Assembly: GCF_018860165.1 (NCBI RefSeq)
Contig: NZ_JAHKNG010000010.1
Coordinates: 1-64,000, forward strand
Direction of reading: 5' to 3'
Source: Paracoccus marinaquae
Lineage (GTDB): Bacteria > Pseudomonadota > Alphaproteobacteria > Rhodobacterales > Rhodobacteraceae
Length of the DNA: 64,000 nt
The notes beneath the pieces were generated by a model, which ran no database searches, had not been told where the DNA came from, and worked only from the letters and a program-made list of their open reading frames with translations. The position numbers were made by a program, and so were the translations under genes. Of the stretch, positions 8,990 to 17,936 are shown one piece after another. Position 1 is the first letter of the stretch. Every line of letters begins with the position of its first letter.

Positions 8990-9152
8990 TCGGTCAAAGC
9001 TGCCGCTGCAAGTGCCTTGTCGAAATTTTTTCAATTCATGGTTGCGCGCCGGTCCTGCCGGCCGCAGCTGCGATGCAAGGACGGTTGCACCGGGGCGGGG
9101 CGCGCCTTAGCAAGGGTCGGGGCGGAACGTCGCCAGCGTGCGGAGGCTTGGG

Positions 9153-10529
9153 ATGAAGATCATCATCTGCGGAGCGGGGCAGGTCGGCTGGCAGATCGCC
9201 CGGCATCTGGCCAGTGAGCGCAACGATGTCACCATCATCGACAACAATGCCGAACTGGTTCGCCGCGCGACGGACGTTCTGGACGTGCAGGGCGTCACCG
9301 GCTTTGCCAGCCATCCCGACGTGCTGGACCGGGCGGGCGCGCGCGATGCCGATCTGATCATCGCCGCCACCCATTCCGACGAGGTGAACATGGTCACCTG
9401 CCAGGTGGCCCATTCGGTCTTCCAGATCTCGCGCAAGATCGCCCGACTGCGCAGCAGCGCCTATCTGGACGCGATCTATTCCGATCTCTACCGCACCGAG
9501 CATCTGCCCATCGACGTGGTCATCAGCCCCGAGCGCGAGGTTGCCAAGGCGGCGTTGCAGCGCCTGTCCGCGCCCTCGACCTTCGATATCGAGACGTTTC
9601 TCGGCGGGCGGATCCAGCTTCTCGGCATCGTTCTGGAAGACGACTGCCCGGCGTTGAACACACCGCTGCGGCAACTGAACGAGATCTTCTCCAGCCTGCG
9701 GGCGATCGTGGCGGGGGTGCGGCGCGGCGGGCGGCTGTTCGCGCCCGAACCGGGCGACCAGTTGTTCGCGGACGACCAGATCTATGTCTTTTCGCATATC
9801 GAGGATGTGAACAGGACGCTGGAAATCTTTGGCAAGCCGCCGCAGAAGCAGGAACGGGTGGTGATCATCGGGGCGGGCAATGTCGGCCTGTCGGTGGCCC
9901 GCACGCTGGAGACGCGGCCCGACCGGATCCGCGCCAAGCTGATCGAGCGCGACCGCGAACGCGCCGAATTCGCCGCCGACCGGCTGGAACGGACCATTGT
10001 GCTGAACGGCGATGGCCTGTCGGCGGAGTTGCTGGACGAGGCTGCCGTGCAGACGACCGATGCAGTGCTGGCGGTGACCGATGACGACAAGGTCAACATC
10101 CTCACCTCGGTTCGGGCCAAGCAGGCGGGCGCCAAGATGGCCATCGCGCTGATCAACGACCCGACCCTGGTGCCGCTGATGGAGGCGCTGGATATCGACG
10201 CCTATATCAATCCGCGCGCCACTACCGTCTCGACCATCCTGCGCCATATCCGCCACGGCCGGGTGCGCGACATCTATTCCGTAGGCGATGCCGAGGCCGA
10301 GGTGATGGAGGCGCAGGTTCTGTCCACCTCGCCCATGTCGGGCCGCGCGATCCGCGATATCGAGTTCCCCGAAGGCGTCCTGATCGGCGCGGTGCAGAAG
10401 GGCGACAAGGTGCTGAAGCCCTCGTCCGACACCCGGGTCGAGGAAGGTGATATCGTGCTGATCTTCGCGCTGACCCATGACGTGCCGGAGGTCGAGCGCC
10501 TCCTGCAGGTCTCGATCGACTTCTTCTGA
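9153..10529 (+). CDS. trkA: Trk system potassium uptake regulatory protein TrkA
   Basis: Cytosolic NAD/nucleotide-binding regulator that gates TrkH potassium channels. The 458 residues (the E. coli length) form two RCK_N/RCK_C halves: the first Rossmann motif is MKIIICGAGQVGWQIA at the N-terminus and the second is VVIIGAGNVGLSVA (about 236-249); TrkA_C domains follow each. The ATG at 9153 has GGAG six bases before it; a GTG at 9138 in frame would add only five residues without a better ribosome site. trkH follows after 10 bases. Confidence 0.95.
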   Translation: MKIIICGAGQVGWQIARHLASERNDVTIIDNNAELVRRATDVLDVQGVTGFASHPDVLDRAGARDADLIIAATHSDEVNMVTCQVAHSVFQISRKIARLRSSAYLDAIYSDLYRTEHLPIDVVISPEREVAKAALQRLSAPSTFDIETFLGGRIQLLGIVLEDDCPALNTPLRQLNEIFSSLRAIVAGVRRGGRLFAPEPGDQLFADDQIYVFSHIEDVNRTLEIFGKPPQKQERVVIIGAGNVGLSVARTLETRPDRIRAKLIERDRERAEFAADRLERTIVLNGDGLSAELLDEAAVQTTDAVLAVTDDDKVNILTSVRAKQAGAKMAIALINDPTLVPLMEALDIDAYINPRATTVSTILRHIRHGRVRDIYSVGDAEAEVMEAQVLSTSPMSGRAIRDIEFPEGVLIGAVQKGDKVLKPSSDTRVEEGDIVLIFALTHDVPEVERLLQVSIDFF

Positions 10530-10539
10530 GGCCGGGCCG

Positions 10540-12168
10540 GTGCCGCTGCTTCTGCGCCTGCCCCTGCTGATCCAGCTCTCGGTGATCGCGGCGCTGGCGA
10601 TGCTGGTTCCGGCCGCCTATGCCTCGGTCACCGATCACGACGACATCGCGCGCAAGTTCCTCTATTCCTCGCTTCTGGTCCTGATCCTCTCGGGCATGAT
10701 CGGGCTGGCGACGATGGCCAATCCGCAGGGCCTGCGCTCGCGCGATACGCTGCTGAACATGCTGGCAAGCTTTGGCCTGCTGCCCCTGGTGCTGGCGCTG
10801 CCCTTCGCGGAAAGCCTGCCCGATACCGGCCTGTTCAACGCCTGGTGGGAGATGGTGTCCTCGCTGACCACCACCGGTGCCTCGCTTTACTCGGCCGATC
10901 TGCTGCCGGCGCCGCTGCATCTGTGGCGGGCGCTGGTCGGCTGGATGGGTGGCCTCTTCATGCTGGTCGCGGCCATTGCGATCCTTGCGCCGCTGCGCGT
11001 GGGCGGCTTCGAGATCATGTCTTCGCCCTATGGCCGCAACGAGCAGTTCGAGCGCCTGCCCAGATCCGCCAGTCCGCGCAGCGTGCAGCAGCATCTCTCC
11101 TCGCCCGGCTTCGGCACGGAACTGGGTGAGCCCGCCCACCGGCTGGTGCGTGCGGCCCTGTCGGTGATGCCGGTCTATGCCGGGCTGACCCTGATGCTGT
11201 GGCTTGCGCTGCTGCTTCTGGGCGACGACTCGCTGGTGGCGCTGTGCCGGGCGATGGGCACGCTGGCGACCAGCGGCATCTCGCCGGTGATCGGACCGGC
11301 GGACGGCACCTCGGGGGTTGCGGGCGAAATGGTCGTGTTCCTGTTCCTGATTCCGGCCCTGTCGCGGCGCTTCTGGCCCGGTGGCGGCGAGTTGCGGGCG
11401 ACCGAAAGGCTGATCGACGATCCCGAACTGCGCATGGCGGCGGGGCTGGTGGCGATGGTCGCCACGCTGCTGTTCGCGCGCCATTTCCTCGGCGCGATCG
11501 AGGTCGGGGCCGCGGCCACGGCGGTCGGGCCGCGGCTGGCCGATCTGCGCAACGCGCTGGCCGCCTATTGGGCCGGGCTGTTCAATGCCCTCAGCTACCT
11601 GACCACGACCGGCTGGAACTCGATCGAGTGGCAGGGCGCACGGGCCTGGTCGGGCTTGACCTCGCCGGGGCTGATCCTGGCCGGGTTGGCGATGATGGGC
11701 GGCGGCGTCGCCACCACGGCCGGCGGGGTCAAGCTGCTGCGCGTCTATGCGCTGGCCCGGCATGGCGAGCGCGAGATGGAGCGGATCATCCATCCCAGCT
11801 CGGTCTCGGGCGGCGGCCGTATCGCCCGGCGGCTGCGGCGCGAGGGCGCCTATCTGGCCTTCATCTTCTTCATGCTGTTCGCCAGTTCCATCGCCGTGAC
11901 GGTGGCGCTGGTCTCGATCCAGCAGCTTGAATTTGAGACGGCGACGATCCTGTCGATCGCCGCCCTGACCAATACCGGCCCGCTGGCCGGGGCCATCCCG
12001 CTGACGCCCGCCTTCGAGGCAAGCGCCGGCATCGCCTCGGCGCCCTGGGAGGGCTGGTCGGGCCTGCCGGTCCTGACGAAACTGGTGCTGGCCTGTGCCA
12101 TGGTCGTCGGGCGGCTGGAGACGCTGGCGATCCTGGCACTGTTCTCGCCCGAATTCTGGCGCCGCTGA
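10540..12168 (+). CDS. trkH: Trk potassium uptake membrane protein TrkH
   Basis: Inner-membrane K+ translocating subunit that works with TrkA. The product is about 542 residues and highly hydrophobic. Filter-like loops typical of the Trk/Ktr family are visible in order: SLTTTGASLYS, LATSGISPV, YLTTTGWNSIEW and LTNTGPLAGA. The start is taken as the GTG at 10540 (GAGG at 10528-10531 overlaps the trkA stop); the frame is open upstream inside trkA, but that translation does not look like a TrkH N-terminus. Start certainty is moderate. Confidence 0.92.
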   Translation: MPLLLRLPLLIQLSVIAALAMLVPAAYASVTDHDDIARKFLYSSLLVLILSGMIGLATMANPQGLRSRDTLLNMLASFGLLPLVLALPFAESLPDTGLFNAWWEMVSSLTTTGASLYSADLLPAPLHLWRALVGWMGGLFMLVAAIAILAPLRVGGFEIMSSPYGRNEQFERLPRSASPRSVQQHLSSPGFGTELGEPAHRLVRAALSVMPVYAGLTLMLWLALLLLGDDSLVALCRAMGTLATSGISPVIGPADGTSGVAGEMVVFLFLIPALSRRFWPGGGELRATERLIDDPELRMAAGLVAMVATLLFARHFLGAIEVGAAATAVGPRLADLRNALAAYWAGLFNALSYLTTTGWNSIEWQGARAWSGLTSPGLILAGLAMMGGGVATTAGGVKLLRVYALARHGEREMERIIHPSSVSGGGRIARRLRREGAYLAFIFFMLFASSIAVTVALVSIQQLEFETATILSIAALTNTGPLAGAIPLTPAFEASAGIASAPWEGWSGLPVLTKLVLACAMVVGRLETLAILALFSPEFWRR

Positions 12169-12172
12169 GCGG

Positions 12173-12190
12173 GGCGGCAGGGGCGCCGCC
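12173..12190 (+). terminator. GC hairpin after trkH
   Basis: GGCGGC (12173-12178) pairs with GCCGCC (12185-12190) around a 6-base loop. Only TCTC follows, no T run, so it is a weak terminator candidate at the trkH-hfq boundary. Confidence 0.3.
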
Positions 12191-12196
12191 TCTCGC

Positions 12197-12225
12197 TTGC
12201 AAGCCGGGACACGACGCCTTAGATG
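12197..12225 (+). promoter_or_regulatory. Candidate hfq promoter
   Basis: TTGCAA (12197-12202), exactly 17 bases, then TAGATG (12220-12225), ending 39 bases before the hfq ATG. It would give hfq-hflX its own transcription after the hairpin behind trkH. Confidence 0.4.
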
Positions 12226-12264
12226 TGATTCAACCGGGACAGTTCATAAAACGGACGTAAAATC

Positions 12265-12498
12265 ATGGCCAACGACAAGCAGAACCTGCAGGACGCCTTT
12301 CTCAACCATGTCCGCAAGGCGAAGGTGCCGGTGACGATCTTCCTGATCAACGGCGTCAAGCTGCAGGGTGTGATCACCTGGTTCGACAATTTCTGCGTGC
12401 TGCTGCGCCGCGACGGTCAATCGCAGCTGGTCTACAAGCACGCGATCAGCACGATCATGCCCGGCCAGCCGATCAGCCTCTATGAAGGCGAGGACTGA
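12265..12498 (+). CDS. hfq: RNA chaperone Hfq
   Basis: Hexameric Sm-like protein that pairs small RNAs with mRNAs. The 77 residues are the usual short alphaproteobacterial form. Visible: the Sm1 part [13 protein letters not shown] and [17 protein letters not shown], then the Sm2 signature [10 protein letters not shown] (about 55-64). There is almost no C-terminal tail beyond SLYEGED. hflX starts immediately at the next base, the usual hfq-hflX order. Confidence 0.97.
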   Translation: MANDKQNLQDAFLNHVRKAKVPVTIFLINGVKLQGVITWFDNFCVLLRRDGQSQLVYKHAISTIMPGQPISLYEGED

Positions 12499-13830
12499 TT
12501 GGCCGAACCCACCTCGACCGAGGCCAGGCCGACCCGCGCCTATGTGATCCATCCCGATCTGGGCCATGCCCGGACCCAGCGGCGCGCCCCCGACCATGCG
12601 CTGGCCGAGGCGGTGGCGCTGGCCCATGCCCTGCCGGGCATCGAGATTGTGGGCGCCGAGGTCGCGCGGCTGCGCAGCCCCGATCCGGGCCGCCTGTTCG
12701 GCAAGGGCAAGCTGGCCGAGATCGGCGCGCGGCTGGCCGAAGCCGAGGCCGAGCTTGTGCTGATCGACGGGCCGGTCTCGCCGGTGCAGCAGCGCAATCT
12801 GGAAAAGGACTGGGACGTCAAGCTGCTGGACCGGACCGGGCTGATCCTCGAGATCTTTGCCGACCGGGCGCGGACGCGGGAAGGGGTGCTGCAGGTGGAA
12901 CTGGCCGCGCTCAGCTATCAGCGCACCCGGCTGGTCCGGGCCTGGACCCACCTCGAACGCCAGCGCGGCGGGCTGGGCTTCGTCGGCGGCCCCGGCGAGA
13001 CCCAGATCGAGGCCGACCGCCGCGCCATCGACGAGCAGATGACGCGGCTGCGCCGCCAGCTTGAGCGGGTGGTGAAGACCCGGACGCTGCACCGCGCAGC
13101 GCGGGCGAAGGTGCCCTATCCGATCGTGGCGCTGGTCGGCTATACCAATGCCGGCAAATCCACGCTGTTCAACCGGCTGACCGGGGCCGAGGTGCTGGCC
13201 AAGGACATGCTGTTCGCCACGCTGGATCCGACCATGCGGGCGATCCGTCTGCCCGCCGCGGGCGGTGGCGCGGGCGGGCGCAAGATCATCCTGTCGGACA
13301 CGGTGGGCTTCATCAGCGATCTGCCGACCGAACTGGTCGCCGCCTTCCGGGCCACGCTGGAGGAGGTGCTGGAGGCCGATCTGATCCTGCATGTCCGCGA
13401 TATCAGCCATCCCGAGACCGAGGAGCAGGCCGAGGACGTGGCCGCGATCCTGGACAGTCTTGGCGTCGACGAGGATGTCGCCTCGATCGAGGTCTGGAAC
13501 AAGATCGATGCGCTGTCGGCCGAAACCCGCGCCGCGCTGCGCCGCACCGGCGCCCGGACCGACGGCGTGCAGTCGGTCAGCGCCTTGAGCGGCGAGGGGT
13601 TGGAGGATCTGGTTGCCGCCATCGACGCGCATCTTGCCCGCGCGCTGGACGAGCCGCGCGAGGCGGCGGTTGTGACGCTGCCCTTCGGCGACGGCCGCCG
13701 CCGTGCCTGGCTGCACGAGGCCGGCGTGGTCGAGCGCGAGGAATCGGGCGAGGCCGGTCTGGTCCTGCACCTGCGCTGGACCGCGCGGCAGAAGGCCGGC
13801 TTCGAGGCGCTGGATCGACCGGAGGCGTGA
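12499..13830 (+). CDS. hflX: GTPase HflX
   Basis: Ribosome-associated GTPase that splits stalled ribosomes (443 residues). The N-terminal HflX domain has RLFGKGKLAEI (about 68-78) and GPGETQIEADRR; the G domain has G1 GYTNAGKSTLFNRL (about 214-227), G3 LSDTVGFISDLP and G4-like WNKID. The proposed start is TTG at 12499, directly after the hfq TGA; there is no better start before conserved sequence, and coupling to hfq termination would explain it. The start codon is the least sure part. Confidence 0.93.
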   Translation: MAEPTSTEARPTRAYVIHPDLGHARTQRRAPDHALAEAVALAHALPGIEIVGAEVARLRSPDPGRLFGKGKLAEIGARLAEAEAELVLIDGPVSPVQQRNLEKDWDVKLLDRTGLILEIFADRARTREGVLQVELAALSYQRTRLVRAWTHLERQRGGLGFVGGPGETQIEADRRAIDEQMTRLRRQLERVVKTRTLHRAARAKVPYPIVALVGYTNAGKSTLFNRLTGAEVLAKDMLFATLDPTMRAIRLPAAGGGAGGRKIILSDTVGFISDLPTELVAAFRATLEEVLEADLILHVRDISHPETEEQAEDVAAILDSLGVDEDVASIEVWNKIDALSAETRAALRRTGARTDGVQSVSALSGEGLEDLVAAIDAHLARALDEPREAAVVTLPFGDGRRRAWLHEAGVVEREESGEAGLVLHLRWTARQKAGFEALDRPEA

Positions 13831-13847
13831 TGTGCGTCCCGCGATGG

Positions 13848-13890
13848 CCGGGGGCTGTCTGCCCCCGGACCCCCGAAGGTATTTGGAAAG
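13848..13890 (+). repeat. Rhodobacterales-type intergenic hairpin repeat, copy 1
   Basis: CCGGGGG-CTGTCTG-CCCCCGG (7-bp perfect stem) followed by ACCCCCGAAGGTATTTGG. The copy at 24091-24140 shares the CTGTCTG loop, the CCCCC block and the GATATTT/GGTATTT tail. It lies between hflX and the next gene. From memory, similar elements are common between genes in this order of bacteria; that part is background knowledge, not computed here. Confidence 0.75.
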
Positions 13891-13929
13891 AGCGCGAGGA
13901 TGATTGCCGTTTGGCGGAGGGAGGGAAGG

Positions 13930-14532
13930 GTGAGCGACTGGCAGGAGAGATTTGCCGGCGAGGGCTATCATTACGGCCGCGCGCCGGCGCAGTTCGTGCA
14001 GGCCCGGATGGCGGATCTGGGCGCGGGCGCAAGGGTGCTGAGCATCGCCGAGGGTGAGGGCCGCAATGCGGTCTGGCTGGCCGGGCAGCGCTATCGGGTG
14101 ACGGCGGTCGAGCCGACCGCGACCGGGCAGCGGAAAGCGCTGGCGCTGGCCGCGTCGCAGGGGGTGTCCCTGGATTGGAGGGCGGAGGATCTGAAGGGAT
14201 TTGCGTGGCCCGAAGAGGCGTTCGATGCGGCTCTGGGCTGTTTCTTCCAGTTTGCCGCACCGGAGTTCCGGGTCCGCATCCTCGCCGGGTTGGGTCGGGC
14301 GGTCCGCCCCGGCGGGACGGTCTTCCTGCACGGCTTCAGTACCCGGCAACTGGCCAATGACTCGGGCGGGCCGAAGATCGAGGAACAGTTGTGGACGCCG
14401 GAACGCATCCTGCCGGCCTTTCCGGGCTGGCAGGTGATCCGGGCCGAGGATTACGACGCGGTTCTGGCGGAAGGGCCGGGCCATTCCGGGCCGGCGGCTC
14501 TGGTCGATGTGATCGTGAGGAAACCCGGATAG
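13930..14532 (+). CDS. Class I SAM-dependent methyltransferase
   Basis: A 200-residue Rossmann methyltransferase. Motif I is VLSIAEGEGRNAVWLA (about 36-51), the acidic residue of motif II is in VTAVEPTATGQ, and DAALGCFFQF fits motif IV. The start is GTG at 13930, preceded by the strong run GGAGGGAGGGAAGG; an upstream ATG at 13900 in frame lacks a comparable site. It resembles TehB/NodS-type small methyltransferases, but the substrate cannot be told. It converges on the sugar kinase with six bases between. Confidence 0.8.
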   Translation: MSDWQERFAGEGYHYGRAPAQFVQARMADLGAGARVLSIAEGEGRNAVWLAGQRYRVTAVEPTATGQRKALALAASQGVSLDWRAEDLKGFAWPEEAFDAALGCFFQFAAPEFRVRILAGLGRAVRPGGTVFLHGFSTRQLANDSGGPKIEEQLWTPERILPAFPGWQVIRAEDYDAVLAEGPGHSGPAALVDVIVRKPG

Positions 14533-14538
14533 ATCCGG

Positions 14539-15453
14539 TCAGGCCCCGGGCATCTCATGCGCCCAGGGCGGGTTCGCGCCGGCGCGCGAGACGGTGATGG
14601 CGGCAGCCTGTGCGCCAAGCGTCAGCGCGTTGCGGATTTCCTCGGCGCTGATCGTGGCCAGACGCTGCTTGCTCAGTACGCCCTGCCGGCGCAGGCTGGC
14701 CAGAACGCCGGCATTGAAGGTATCGCCCGCGCCGATGGTATCGGCCACGGCGGTGCGGATGGCGGGGGCCGAGACCGTCTCGCCCGACCAGTGGGCGCGG
14801 GCCCCAGCCGCGCCGCCGGTCTGCAGCACGATCCCTGGCCCCGTTTTCAGCACCTCGCGGGCGGCGGCGGCGGGATCGAGGCCCGGATAGAGCCATTCGA
14901 GATCGTCCCCCGACAGCTTGACGATATCGGCCTGCGGCAGGATGCGGCCCAGCCGGGCGCGATAGGCGTCGCTGTCGGTGATGAAGAAGGGCCGGATATT
15001 GGGATCCACCATCACCGGCAGGCGGGCGTGGTTGCGGTCGATCAGCGCCTCGATGGCAGCGCCGCAGGGATCGGGCACGAGGCTGATGCCGCCGGCGAAG
15101 ATCGCCTCGATTCCGGCGGGCAGGTCGGGGATGTCCCCGGGGGTCAGCATGCGGCCGGCCGAACCCTCGTCATAAAAGGAATAGCGCGCCTCGCCATCGC
15201 TCAGGCTGACCAGTGCCAGCGTGGTCAGCCGGTCCGAGCGCGGGCAGAGGTCCAGATCGACCCCGGCCTCGACCAGTGGCTGCAGCAGCATCTCGCCAAA
15301 GACATCACGGCTGATCGGCCAGAAATAGGCGACCGATTCGCCCAAGCGGCCAAGCGCGACCGTGGTATTGTAGACGGCACCGCCCGCAAGCGGGCGGAAC
15401 GCGCCCTCTGCCGGCACCATGTCGATCAGCGATTCCCCTGCGCACAGGATCAT
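14539..15453 (-). CDS. PfkB-family sugar kinase, fructokinase-like
   Basis: Phosphorylates a sugar with ATP; the 304-residue sequence is closest in pattern to bacterial fructokinases. Visible are the N-terminal GESLIDMVP, the sugar-binding GGAVYNTTVALGRLGE (PfkB signature 1) and ADTIGAGDTFNAGVL (signature 2, with the catalytic Asp in GAGDTF). It is the last of three minus-strand genes and starts 11 bases after the zinc-ribbon gene. No fructose transporter is nearby, so the substrate is uncertain. Confidence 0.87.
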   Translation of the reverse strand: MILCAGESLIDMVPAEGAFRPLAGGAVYNTTVALGRLGESVAYFWPISRDVFGEMLLQPLVEAGVDLDLCPRSDRLTTLALVSLSDGEARYSFYDEGSAGRMLTPGDIPDLPAGIEAIFAGGISLVPDPCGAAIEALIDRNHARLPVMVDPNIRPFFITDSDAYRARLGRILPQADIVKLSGDDLEWLYPGLDPAAAAREVLKTGPGIVLQTGGAAGARAHWSGETVSAPAIRTAVADTIGAGDTFNAGVLASLRRQGVLSKQRLATISAEEIRNALTLGAQAAAITVSRAGANPPWAHEMPGA

Positions 15454-15464
15454 GCCTGCCCCTC

Positions 15465-16736
15465 CTAGTAGCCCTGGATGACGTAATCCCCGCCGGGCGT
15501 CGCGTCATCGACCGCGGGGCTGGCATCGAACTGGATATAGCCCCGATTTTCGGAGACATACAGGAAAACTGCTAGCGCTACCAGAGCGGCGATCACGGCG
15601 GCGGCGATTTTCCATGCCGAGTAGGGCCGTTCGCCCTGGACCCGGCCCGACTGGCCGTTGACCAGGAAGCGATAGCTTTTGCCGCCATAGCGATAGGCGG
15701 CGGACCAGACCGGCAGCAGGACATGCTTGAAGGTTTCGTCGCGGTAATCGGTGCGGATCTGTTCCACCCTTTGTTCGTCGCCGCCGATATCGCGCCGGGC
15801 ATCGTTCAGGATCACCCCGGCCATCTCGGCGCGCGCCGTTGCATGGCCTTCGGTCAGCGGGATCGTATAGCCCTCGGCCTCGAAGCCCGAGAGATATTCG
15901 GGCCGGTAGGGCCGCAGATGCGACAGGTCCCAGGGCGTCAACCCGTCGCTGAAACGCCGCGGCAGCGAGGCTGAAGCCAGCACCAGAACGTCATTGAAAT
16001 CGCGCGCGACCTGGCCCGCGGTGCGGCGCCAGCGGATGCGGCGCACCTGTTGCTGCACCCGCTGCGTCTGTCCGTTCACCTGTCGCGTGACATGGACCGT
16101 CTCGTAATAGGCGTCGCCGCGTTGCCCCGAATATTGCGACCGGGTGCGCGCGTCGAAGGTCCAGTAGGGCGAATAGACACCGCGCATCTTCCGCCCCCGC
16201 CTGGCATAGGCCAGAAGCCCGGTGGGCGCGAACCACAGCCGGCCCAGCCAGTCCTCCATGGCGGCATGGGCCTGGGCTTCGGTCAGCACGAAGGGCAGTA
16301 CGCCCTGCGGCTTGATCTGCCGCGTGCTGCCGGTATCGGTGACGACCGGGGTGGCGCAGAAGGGGCAGGTGGCGGCATGGCTGTCGCCCGCGATCTCGAT
16401 CCGGGCACCGCAATTCGGGCAGGACAGCGTGCGGATATCCTCGGCGACCTCCGAGCCCGCATCCAGCCGCAGCCCCTTTTCCAGCGGCAGTTCGACCAGT
16501 TCGGGGGATTTGTGGCCGGCATCCCATTGCAATGCCCGGCCGGTCTCGGGATCGGCCAGGATCGCCGCCTCGCCCTGGCTGTGCCCCTGCCGGGCGGGGG
16601 CGCGGGCGGCGCCGTCACCGATGCTTTGGCGGTGGCCGCAATAGTCGCAGACCAGCATCTGCTGGCCGGGGCGGAAACGCAGGCTGGCACCGCAATTCTC
16701 GCAAGGATAGCGGTATTCGGTCGGTGGGGTCGGCAT
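15465..16736 (-). CDS. Double zinc-ribbon membrane protein (YdjG-like)
   Basis: The 423-residue product opens with a four-Cys zinc ribbon CENCGASL...CDYCGHRQ (about 13-36) and has a second CPNCGARIEI...CPFCATPVV (about 109-135). A long beta-rich middle contains the WFAPTGLLAYARRGRKMRGVY region, and one membrane helix lies near the C-terminus (WKIAAAVIAALVALAVFLYV). Such proteins are sometimes mislabelled as primosomal helicase components because of the ribbons; no helicase motifs are present. It starts two bases after the SPFH gene, a pairing like Bacillus YdjG/YdjI, which work with PspA in membrane stress; that role here is inference. Confidence 0.65.
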   Translation of the reverse strand: MPTPPTEYRYPCENCGASLRFRPGQQMLVCDYCGHRQSIGDGAARAPARQGHSQGEAAILADPETGRALQWDAGHKSPELVELPLEKGLRLDAGSEVAEDIRTLSCPNCGARIEIAGDSHAATCPFCATPVVTDTGSTRQIKPQGVLPFVLTEAQAHAAMEDWLGRLWFAPTGLLAYARRGRKMRGVYSPYWTFDARTRSQYSGQRGDAYYETVHVTRQVNGQTQRVQQQVRRIRWRRTAGQVARDFNDVLVLASASLPRRFSDGLTPWDLSHLRPYRPEYLSGFEAEGYTIPLTEGHATARAEMAGVILNDARRDIGGDEQRVEQIRTDYRDETFKHVLLPVWSAAYRYGGKSYRFLVNGQSGRVQGERPYSAWKIAAAVIAALVALAVFLYVSENRGYIQFDASPAVDDATPGGDYVIQGY

Positions 16737-16738
16737 GG

Positions 16739-17842
16739 TCAGCCGGGCAGGGGCGGCGGCATCATGGTAAACAGCTGGGCCAGTTCCGGCACGTCATCGG
16801 CCGGCCGCCAGCCATCCTGTCCCGGGGTCCAGACCAGTGTTTCGCGGGTGAACTGTCCGTCGGCGGCCAGCCGTCCCAGATGTCCGCGCCCATAGGGGCC
16901 CTGCGCCTGACCGTCCAGCGCGACATGCCAGACCGTCTCGACCTGCTTGCCGGGCAGCGGGGGCGGCGCTGCGGGCTGTGCCGCCGGCCCCCAGGGACCG
17001 GGACGCGCCATGCCCATGCCCATCGCCGCACCCATGGCGGCCCCCATGCCGGCGCCGGCGCCACCCGGATTCTGGCTGGCGTTCAGCATCGCCTCGCCCG
17101 CGGCATATTGGCCGAACCGGTCCAGATCGCCGATGATCCCCATCGAGCTGCGCTTGTCCAACGCCTTTTCGACCGATTCGGGCAGGCTGATATTCTCGAT
17201 ATAGAATTCCGGGATGGTCAGCCCGTAACCGGCGATCACCGGTTCGATCGCCTTGGCGACCATGCGGCCCAGCTGATCGGTATTGGCGGCCATGTCGAGG
17301 ACCGGAATGCCCGCCCCCGCGATCATGCGCGAGAATTCCTGCACGATCACGTTGCGGATCTGAAAGCTGATCTCGTCGCTGGTGAACTCGCCATCCGTGC
17401 CCACGATCTCGGACATGAAGCGCGCGGGGTCGGTCACCCGCATCGAATAGGTGCCGAAGGCGCGCAGGCGGACCGGGCCGAATTCGGGATCGCGGCAGAT
17501 CACCGGGTTGCGCGTGCCCCATTTCAGATCGTTGAAGCGGGTCGTGTTGACGTAATAGATCTCGGACTTGAAGGGGCTGCGGAACCCGTGATCCCAGTGC
17601 TGCAGCCGGGTCAGGACCGGCAGGTTGTTGGTTTCCAGCAGATAGAGGCCGGGGCCGAACACATCGGCCAGCTGCCCCTCATGCACGAAGACGGCGGCCT
17701 GTCCCTCGCGTACTGTCAGCTTGGCGCCGTATTTGATCGCCTTGCCGACGGTCGGGAAGCGATAGACCATGGTATCGCGGCTGTCATCAGTCCATTCGAT
17801 GATCTCGATGAACTCGCCGCCGAGAATGTCGAAGATGCTCAT
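16739..17842 (-). CDS. SPFH-domain protein with C-terminal GYF_2 domain (YdjI-like)
   Basis: The 367-residue product has an SPFH/virion-core-like N-terminal part (about 1-245, including FGPGLYLLETNNLPVL and PEFGPVRLRAFGTYSMRV), a Gly/Ala/Met/Pro-rich linker (about 255-300) and a C-terminal GYF_2-type module (VWHVALDGQAQGPYG...LVWTPGQDGWRPA). No membrane helix is obvious; proteins of this class assemble at membranes. It is the first gene of the operon with the zinc-ribbon protein and the sugar kinase. Function unknown in this group; a membrane-stress scaffold is the likeliest role. Confidence 0.75.
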   Translation of the reverse strand: MSIFDILGGEFIEIIEWTDDSRDTMVYRFPTVGKAIKYGAKLTVREGQAAVFVHEGQLADVFGPGLYLLETNNLPVLTRLQHWDHGFRSPFKSEIYYVNTTRFNDLKWGTRNPVICRDPEFGPVRLRAFGTYSMRVTDPARFMSEIVGTDGEFTSDEISFQIRNVIVQEFSRMIAGAGIPVLDMAANTDQLGRMVAKAIEPVIAGYGLTIPEFYIENISLPESVEKALDKRSSMGIIGDLDRFGQYAAGEAMLNASQNPGGAGAGMGAAMGAAMGMGMARPGPWGPAAQPAAPPPLPGKQVETVWHVALDGQAQGPYGRGHLGRLAADGQFTRETLVWTPGQDGWRPADDVPELAQLFTMMPPPLPG

Positions 17843-17936
17843 GTGCCGCGCCTTTCCTGATCATGCGGATCGCGGGCCATTCAGGGACGCGGCGGCTGGA
17901 TTGTCAACGCCGGCGCGCGCAGGGATGCGCTGCAGG

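Larger units (their letters stand above)
8577..9152. other. 576-bp gene-free region between ntrX and trkA with dense short inverted repeats
   Basis: I see no convincing gene here; short open frames on both strands (for example 8607-8903 plus and 8655-8930 minus) have no recognisable content. It holds the post-ntrX hairpin, a perfect 11-bp inverted repeat (8628-8638/8659-8669), a 9-bp bulged hairpin (8807-8816/8827-8835), and a more A/T-rich stretch (about 8950-9050) that probably carries the trkA promoter. A structured RNA or a decayed insertion are both possible; neither can be shown by reading. Confidence 0.5.

Noticed and set aside
15465..16736. Primosomal protein N' (PriA) or helicase
   Set aside because: Only zinc ribbons are shared; there is no Walker A or DEAH motif, and a membrane helix is present.
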